Part shown: one piece after another, positions 1-4,102 of the stretch
How the letters are laid out: the number at the start of each line of letters is the position of its first letter
Numbering within the stretch: the stretch's first letter is position 1
Assembly (NCBI GenBank): GCA_006227095.1
Contig: SBFZ01000080.1
Location: 1-5,739, forward strand
Reading direction: 5' to 3'
From: Bacteroidota bacterium
GTDB lineage: Bacteria; Bacteroidota; Bacteroidia; Bacteroidales; VadinHA17
DNA length: 5,739 bases
Program-made: the position numbers and the translations under genes
Notes under the pieces: model-generated
Told to the model about the DNA's origin: nothing
The model's input: the letters and a program-made list of their open reading frames with translations, nothing else
Databases searched by the model: none

Positions 1-659
1 GAGGTTATCACAGCCCGGAGTACGAAGTTAAACCGGTTCAGGTGAGTGCACAGAAAAAAATCGGTTGGAGGGCTGAATTCAAGGTTCGCCGGGTTGAAAA
101 ACCTGCTTCCGGAGCCTGTTCTGAGAGCCTCTATTTCGGCTGAAATGTCTGTTTCGCGACCCTCCAGGAGGTCTTTTATATATCTTGCACACAGTATATC
201 TTCCTCAGCCCTTTCAGAGGCCCTGTAGCCCATGGCAACAAGGGTAACCTTATCAGGCTTAAGGGCGGAGACATACGAAGCCACTGCACCGGCATTGACC
301 AGTCCTGCTCCGAGTATTTCCGAAGCACCTGAGGCGTTCAGTATGCCCCTGGTGCCTGCTGTGGTGCAGTGTATCATGGTCTTCCCGGCCAGGGTGCCGG
401 TCATCATTTCGGTGGGGCTGTTGCCGTAATCAAATCCTTCAGGCTTTTTTTCGTCCTGTTCACCTGCAATAATTACCCCGGCCTTCAGTTTATCCCTCAG
501 AGCGAATGCCTCTTCAGGAGCGGAGACGTCAATCAGACGGTGAATGCCGCTGTCCCAGGCATAGCATGCGGTGCTGAAGGCACGGAAAACGTCAATTATA
601 ACTGTCACTCCCTCAGCCTCCTGCGCCCCTTTGATAAACTCCTTTACAGTGATGTCCAT
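1..659 (-). CDS. comB: ComB-family 2-phosphosulfolactate phosphatase-like protein, C-terminus beyond left edge
   Basis: I translated this gene by hand; 219 codons are visible and the frame is still open at base 1. The family enzyme is a Mg-dependent phosphatase that converts 2-phosphosulfolactate to sulfolactate, in archaea a step of coenzyme M synthesis; the role of bacterial homologues is often unknown. Family landmarks appear in order: IIDVFRA (residues 21-27), AGEQD (65-69), FDYGNSP (76-82), CTTAGTRG (98-105) and an EED acidic cluster (152-154). Archaeal members are about 230-240 residues, so only some 15-25 residues should be missing. The start (MDITVKEF) is the first ATG in a frame that stays open upstream without another ATG; no Shine-Dalgarno is visible. 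It diverges from the yihY-like gene across 85 bases. Oddity: the usual GERxG motif reads GEQDE, losing its arginine. Family assignment is firm; the substrate is inferred. Confidence 0.85.
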   Translation of the reverse strand, partial: MDITVKEFIKGAQEAEGVTVIIDVFRAFSTACYAWDSGIHRLIDVSAPEEAFALRDKLKAGVIIAGEQDEKKPEGFDYGNSPTEMMTGTLAGKTMIHCTTAGTRGILNASGASEILGAGLVNAGAVASYVSALKPDKVTLVAMGYRASERAEEDILCARYIKDLLEGRETDISAEIEALRTGSGSRFFNPANLEFSPPTDFFLCTHLNRFNFVLRAVIT

Positions 660-744
660 GTCATATGGTTCAAAACGTGAAGATAATAATAGTGTTTGAA
701 GATCATTTCTTAAATTTGTTAACCGGCAATTAGCAGAAAATCTG
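660..744. promoter_or_regulatory. Divergent intergenic region between the comB-like and yihY-like genes
   Basis: This AT-rich 85-base gap must hold the start signals of both divergent genes. On the plus strand it contains an exact TAnnTTTG (711-718). On the minus strand I see only weak partial matches, such as TATCTTCA about 18 bases before the comB start, so no comB promoter is called. TTAACCGG at 719-726 recurs upstream of the araC gene (3055-3062), which may be chance. Confidence 0.5.
711..718 (+). promoter_or_regulatory. Candidate Bacteroidota -7 element for the yihY-like gene
   Basis: TAAATTTG matches the Bacteroidota sigma-ABfr -7 consensus TAnnTTTG exactly and ends 26 bases before the ATG, which would give a leader of about 20 bases. 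A TTTG at 695-698 is only 12 bases upstream, short of the usual 19-21 base spacing to the -33 element, so the -33 half is not supported. Confidence 0.4.
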
Positions 745-2079
745 ATGAAACCACTTCCCGAGATAGGCCGTTCAATAATGCACCGTGCAGGAGAGAACCT
801 CAGGGCTCTGACCGGGCGGATTAAAAAGTCGGTTCCCTTCTGGATCCGTCAATGGAGGATCATATACCTTCTGTACAAGGGAATAAAGAGGGATAATATC
901 TACATCAAGGCTTCCGCTCTAACCTTTTTTACCATTCTTTCGGTAATACCGATGGTGGCTCTTGCCTTTGGAATAGCGAAAGGGTTTGGTCTTCATGATG
1001 AGCTGAGGGCACAGATAATCATGCAGTTTCACAACCAGGAACAGGTAATGAACTGGATCCTTGATTTTGCCAACAACACCCTGGAACAGACCAGCGGGGG
1101 TTGGCTGGCCGGGATCGGGGTTGCTTTCCTGTTTTCCACCGTAGGTCAATTGCTGAGGTATGTTGAGAATACCTTCAATTCCATCTGGAAGGTTGATGAG
1201 ACCCGGGTTTGGTACCGGCAGGTGACTGATTACCTTGCGGTGATAATTCTTGTGCCTGCCCTGTTCATTGCCTCAAGCAGTGCTACGGTACTGGCCACCA
1301 CGAGGCTCAATGATATTCTCAGTCAGTCAGACATGCTTGAGGGGCTGAAGCCGGTGGTTTCCTTCCTTGTGCAGCTCATTCCTTTCATCTTGCTTTTTAC
1401 ACTGTCAACATCGGCATTTCTGGCCATGCCGAACACGAGGGTCAAGTTCCGTTCGGCGCTGGTGGCGGGTCTGGCAGCAGGTATTGCTCTTCAGTTCCTG
1501 CAGATACTCTATGTGGAGACCCAGATGGGCATCACCAGGCTTGGTGCCCTTTACGGAAGCTTTGCAGCCATACCGTTACTGATGGTATGGATACAGATGA
1601 GCTGGGTTGTTTTGCTGATGGGGGCCCAGTTATCGTATTATCTGCAGAATATTACCCGTTACGAGTTTGAGTTTGACGTACAGACAGTATCACCTCGTCA
1701 GAAAAAGAGACTCTCATTGCTTGTTATGCATTCCCTGATAAATGACTTTGTCCAGGGGTCAAAACCCAGGTCGCCTGAAGAGATCTCCCTGGAGCTGAGT
1801 CTGCCTGTAAGGACCGTCCATGAATGCCTCGATCTGCTCCATGAAGCCGGAATGGCAACCGAGATATGGAATGAGGACAATGAGAATTATGTTTATCAGC
1901 CAGGAATTGACATCAACAAAATGACGCTCTCCTTTGTGCTGGAGAGGCTTGAATCATCGGGTTCAGTTCACAAGATAGTAATAAACAATTCAGATTACAG
2001 GAAGATTGATACAGCCCTGACGAAGTTTGAACACATGGTTGCCTCATCGGAGACAAACGTCCTCCTCAGGGACATTTAG
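745..2079 (+). CDS. YihY/BrkB-family inner-membrane protein with C-terminal winged-helix-like domain
   Basis: The 444-residue product belongs to the YihY/virulence factor BrkB family (once misnamed ribonuclease BN). These are polytopic inner-membrane proteins of unsettled function; transport has been proposed. About six membrane segments can be seen, near residues 55-80, 117-142, 160-185, 204-228, 236-257 and 271-298. Family landmarks are the KASALTFFTILSVIP stretch (55-69), ENTFNSIWKV (141-150) and LYGSFAAIPLLMVWIQMSW (269-287). After residue 300 the chain becomes soluble, and residues 315-390 look like a winged-helix fold (PRSPEEISLELSLPVRTVHECLDLL is spread over 341-365). Short YihY proteins stop near 290-300, so this is the long form. 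The ATG at 745 sits just after an exact TAnnTTTG box; an in-frame ATG at 778 is the alternative start. It converges on the bioG-like gene with a 4-base gap. Confidence 0.9.
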   Translation: MKPLPEIGRSIMHRAGENLRALTGRIKKSVPFWIRQWRIIYLLYKGIKRDNIYIKASALTFFTILSVIPMVALAFGIAKGFGLHDELRAQIIMQFHNQEQVMNWILDFANNTLEQTSGGWLAGIGVAFLFSTVGQLLRYVENTFNSIWKVDETRVWYRQVTDYLAVIILVPALFIASSSATVLATTRLNDILSQSDMLEGLKPVVSFLVQLIPFILLFTLSTSAFLAMPNTRVKFRSALVAGLAAGIALQFLQILYVETQMGITRLGALYGSFAAIPLLMVWIQMSWVVLLMGAQLSYYLQNITRYEFEFDVQTVSPRQKKRLSLLVMHSLINDFVQGSKPRSPEEISLELSLPVRTVHECLDLLHEAGMATEIWNEDNENYVYQPGIDINKMTLSFVLERLESSGSVHKIVINNSDYRKIDTALTKFEHMVASSETNVLLRDI

Positions 2080-2083
2080 CCTG

Positions 2084-2785
2084 CTATTTGTTTCGGAAAG
2101 GGGAGAGGCGGAACCGCCTTACATACCTTATCAGTCCGTCAAGTGAGCTCCAGTTGTCGAAAAGGTAGTGAGGTGCCTCCACAATTATCTGCCTTGTCTC
2201 AGGGTGCATTGACCAGTATGTTGTGAGGTTTGAAGCCCGGAATACCCTGTCTTCGGAACCGATCAGGGAGTAATCCCAGACAAACCCTGTCTCAACAGGT
2301 TCCATCATGCGGTTGTACAGCCACCTGAGCTCATCATGGAGAGATTTTTCAGTACGGGTTGGAATGTTTGCCCGGTTCTTCTCAAACCTGCTCCTGGTGC
2401 CGAAAAGCCTCAGATAGAACTTGGCCATGCTGTAATTGGATATATTGTCAAGGGTTGCCTCGAAGATTTTCAGTGGAATGCCGTACTTGTCATCCGCAGC
2501 CACCGGTGTTCCGTTGATCGCAATTGTAAGATCCGGCCTGATGCCCATTTTTCTGCTGTAGTATTCAGCTGCCCATACACCCAGCGACCATCCGATTACC
2601 GTTACCCGCCGGTAGGTTTTCATCTCGGGAAGTATCAGCGGTTCATCTGCCGAGTAATTGTAGAAAAGAATGAAGTCGTGACTGTCAGTGCACAGGTTTG
2701 AGAAGGCCTTTTCATCTATTCCCCATGTACCGAACAGAATTACAAGATCCCTGTTATTCTCAAATCTGCGGAGGAATGTTTTCAT
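2084..2785 (-). CDS. bioG: BioG-family (DUF452) pimeloyl-[acyl-carrier protein] methyl ester esterase
   Basis: The 233-residue product is a cytoplasmic alpha/beta hydrolase of the DUF452/BioG family. BioG removes the methyl ester from pimeloyl-ACP methyl ester, ending the BioC-dependent route that makes the pimelate moiety of biotin. Signs of the family: LFGTWGIDE near residues 17-25 (oxyanion region), the nucleophile elbow GWSLG (65-69, Ser67), the INGTP...DDKYGIP block (90-104) that is very characteristic of DUF452, GSEDRVF (176-182, likely acid Asp179) and APHYLF (204-209, catalytic His206). All triad residues are present and the length is slightly above the usual 200-230. The ATG at 2785 fits the family N-terminus; there is no Shine-Dalgarno. 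No bioC, bioF, bioA, bioD or bioB lies beside it in the window, so here it appears as a single-gene unit. Its role is inferred from the family. Confidence 0.88.
   Translation of the reverse strand: MKTFLRRFENNRDLVILFGTWGIDEKAFSNLCTDSHDFILFYNYSADEPLILPEMKTYRRVTVIGWSLGVWAAEYYSRKMGIRPDLTIAINGTPVAADDKYGIPLKIFEATLDNISNYSMAKFYLRLFGTRSRFEKNRANIPTRTEKSLHDELRWLYNRMMEPVETGFVWDYSLIGSEDRVFRASNLTTYWSMHPETRQIIVEAPHYLFDNWSSLDGLIRYVRRFRLSPFRNK
2106..2119. repeat. GC-rich inverted repeat near the convergent yihY/bioG ends
   Basis: AGGCGG-AA-CCGCCT can fold as a tight hairpin 27 bases after the yihY stop, inside the last codons of bioG. A run of T does not follow on either strand, although the plus strand continues TTACATACCTTAT. 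It may help end yihY transcription, but it could equally be a by-product of the coding sequence. Confidence 0.25.
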
Positions 2786-3141
2786 TGGCGGGGAGAAAAG
2801 AAAAAAGAGGAGAGGGTTACCGTGGTACTTTAAGGAACGGGCTTATGAGATAATCCCGGAATCTACTGTCTGATAAAAGGAAGTAACCTATGGTAGTCAG
2901 CCTATAGGTCCATGTGAAAGTCAATGTCTGCAATACAATCCTATTGATTCCCACAAGTAACCCTTACTCTCCTCTTTTATTTCATCACTTCTACAAATGT
3001 AATACATAAACGGAAAAATTGCAAACAATTTCAGAAAAAATTCGGATCGTCTTATTAACCGGTTGTTAATTAAGTGGCGATTGTTTACTTTTAAACTGAA
3101 TATATTATCATTCATATTCCTGACCTTAAAACTCTTACCCT
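2786..3141. other. 356-base non-coding divergent region between bioG and araC
   Basis: No convincing gene is seen; a 64-codon minus-strand frame (2921-3115) is AT-rich, resembles nothing I know and lacks start signals. The half next to bioG is purine-rich on the plus strand (2791-2815), and the half next to araC is strongly AT-rich. It holds several small dyads: ACCTAT/ATAGGT (2886-2891 and 2904-2909), CCTATAGG (2901-2908), AAATTG-CAAA-CAATTT (3016-3031), AACCGGTT (3057-3064) and TTAATTAA (3066-3073). A candidate araC promoter lies at 3062-3093. No clear Bacteroidota-type promoter for bioG was found. Confidence 0.6.
3062..3093 (+). promoter_or_regulatory. Candidate Bacteroidota-type promoter of the araC gene
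   Basis: GTTG (3062-3065; consensus TTTG) is followed after exactly 20 bases by TACTTTTA (3086-3093; consensus TAnnTTTG, last base differs). The spacing falls within the known 19-21 base window. Transcription would start near 3098-3100, giving a leader of about 43 bases. The 8-base palindrome AACCGGTT (3057-3064) overlaps the -33 element, and TTAATTAA (3066-3073) lies in the spacer, a plausible placement for a repressor or autoregulator site. Confidence 0.4.
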
Positions 3142-3990
3142 ATGATCCCTGAAATAATCAGTATCAGGCATGACGACGGTTCCGGGTTTCGTGCCGAATG
3201 GATGGACAACGAGAGCGGTTTTCTTCATCTTCATCCTGAGTATGAAATAGTTCTGAATATTTCAGGTAATGGCACCAGGGTTGCTGGAGACTCGGTTGAG
3301 CTGTTTGACAGGTATGACCTTGTGATTTACGGACCTGACCTGAAACATTTCTGGAACTTTTACAGGCAGGATGAAAATGATACCGGCCGTCATGCAATTA
3401 TGGTGCATTTCAGGAGGGAGTCACTTGGTGATGCGCTTCTCTCACAGTTTGAGATGGCTGACCTGAGAACTCTTCTGGATAAGGCTGGCAGGGGTATTTC
3501 CTTTCCCCCTGAGACCGGGGAAGCGGCCGAGGAACCAATGAGACGCCTTCTGTCAGAAACCGGTATGAAGAAAATGGTCAGCCTTTTCAGGTTGCTGGAG
3601 ATACTCTGTTCAGCATCAAAGTACAAGACTCTTTCCGGAGAGATTACTGAATCAAAGCGTGATGTAACTGACAGCAGGCTGACTGCAGTCTGTTCATTCG
3701 TCAGGGATAATTTCTTCAGGGCGATACCGGTCAAGGAGGTGGCCGGAGTGGCCGGGATGAGTCCGCATTCCTTCAGCCGGTTTTTTTCAAGAAGCACCGG
3801 CAGCGGATTTGTTGACTATGTCAACCAGGTGCGTACAAACAAGGCATGCTATCTCCTCCGCGAGACTGACCACCAGATCAATGAAATTGTCTTTGAATGC
3901 GGATTTGCGACTGTATCCAATTTCAACAAACAGTTCCGCAAACATGCGGGGATGTCTGCCCGTGACTACAGGGCGCAGTACCGGAACTGA
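3142..3990 (+). CDS. AraC-family transcriptional regulator with N-terminal cupin-type sensor domain
   Basis: The 282-residue cytoplasmic DNA-binding protein has the standard AraC/XylS layout. The N-terminal half looks like a cupin ligand-binding domain: HLHPEYEI (29-36) is the usual strand with two histidines, and YDLVIYGPDLKHFW (58-71) matches the typical 'd.vli.P...H.w' region. A helical linker (about 125-160) leads to the C-terminal double helix-turn-helix: first HTH at about 195-220 (IPVKEVAGVAGMSPHSFSRF), second at about 246-270 (INEIVFECGFATVSNFNKQF). The closing family motif GxSPxxYR reads GMSARDYR (270-277), with alanine in place of the usual proline. The ATG at 3142 is preceded by a candidate promoter but no Shine-Dalgarno. 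The aconitase-family gene follows 112 bases downstream on the same strand and is a positional candidate target. The ligand is unknown. Confidence 0.92.
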   Translation: MIPEIISIRHDDGSGFRAEWMDNESGFLHLHPEYEIVLNISGNGTRVAGDSVELFDRYDLVIYGPDLKHFWNFYRQDENDTGRHAIMVHFRRESLGDALLSQFEMADLRTLLDKAGRGISFPPETGEAAEEPMRRLLSETGMKKMVSLFRLLEILCSASKYKTLSGEITESKRDVTDSRLTAVCSFVRDNFFRAIPVKEVAGVAGMSPHSFSRFFSRSTGSGFVDYVNQVRTNKACYLLRETDHQINEIVFECGFATVSNFNKQFRKHAGMSARDYRAQYRN

Positions 3991-4102
3991 TTTGCCGGCA
4001 CACATTCTTTCACAGAACTTCAGTAACTGATGACATTTTTCATGCCGGAGATTGATCCCTATTGCTAAATTTGCCTCTGAACCATCTAAAACCAACTCCA
4101 TC
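3991..4102. other. Intergenic region between araC and the aconitase-family gene
   Basis: The 112-base gap holds an 8-base palindrome TGCCGGCA (3993-4000), three bases after the araC stop codon begins to be cleared, and a second TGCCGG (4043-4048) exactly 50 bases downstream of the first. That is close to five helical turns, which could suit a regulator binding direct repeats, though six-base repeats also arise by chance. No T-rich terminator hairpin is visible. Confidence 0.4.
4066..4073 (+). promoter_or_regulatory. Candidate Bacteroidota -7 element for the aconitase-family gene
   Basis: TAAATTTG matches TAnnTTTG exactly, is identical to the box before the yihY-like gene, and lies at nearly the same distance from its start codon (29 bases between box and ATG, against 26). 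No good -33 TTTG lies 19-21 bases upstream; a T-run at 4036-4040 is 25 bases away. An activator such as the AraC protein next door could make up for a poor -33, but that is inference. Confidence 0.4.

Noticed and set aside
46..680. Three plus-strand open frames (60, 65 and 103 codons)
   Set aside because: All lie opposite the ComB-family gene, which carries every expected motif on the minus strand.
745..2079. Annotation of the membrane protein as ribonuclease BN
   Set aside because: That name for YihY-family proteins is a known historical misassignment; the polytopic membrane sequence carries no nuclease motif.
2336..2701. 121-codon open frame on the plus strand
   Set aside because: Antisense to bioG, whose catalytic triad and family blocks are intact; no domain visible.
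3063..3090. Possible BirA biotin operator (TTGTTAAT ... GTTTACTT)
   Set aside because: The half-sites are not symmetric (the right half ends TT where AA is expected), the spacing is short, and the site is about 280 bases from bioG and next to araC instead.
2921..3115. 64-codon minus-strand frame in the bioG-araC gap
   Set aside because: Low-complexity AT-rich composition, no ribosome-binding or promoter support, no resemblance to a known protein.
3390..3797. 135-codon open frame on the minus strand
   Set aside because: Antisense shadow wholly inside the araC coding region with no recognisable motif.
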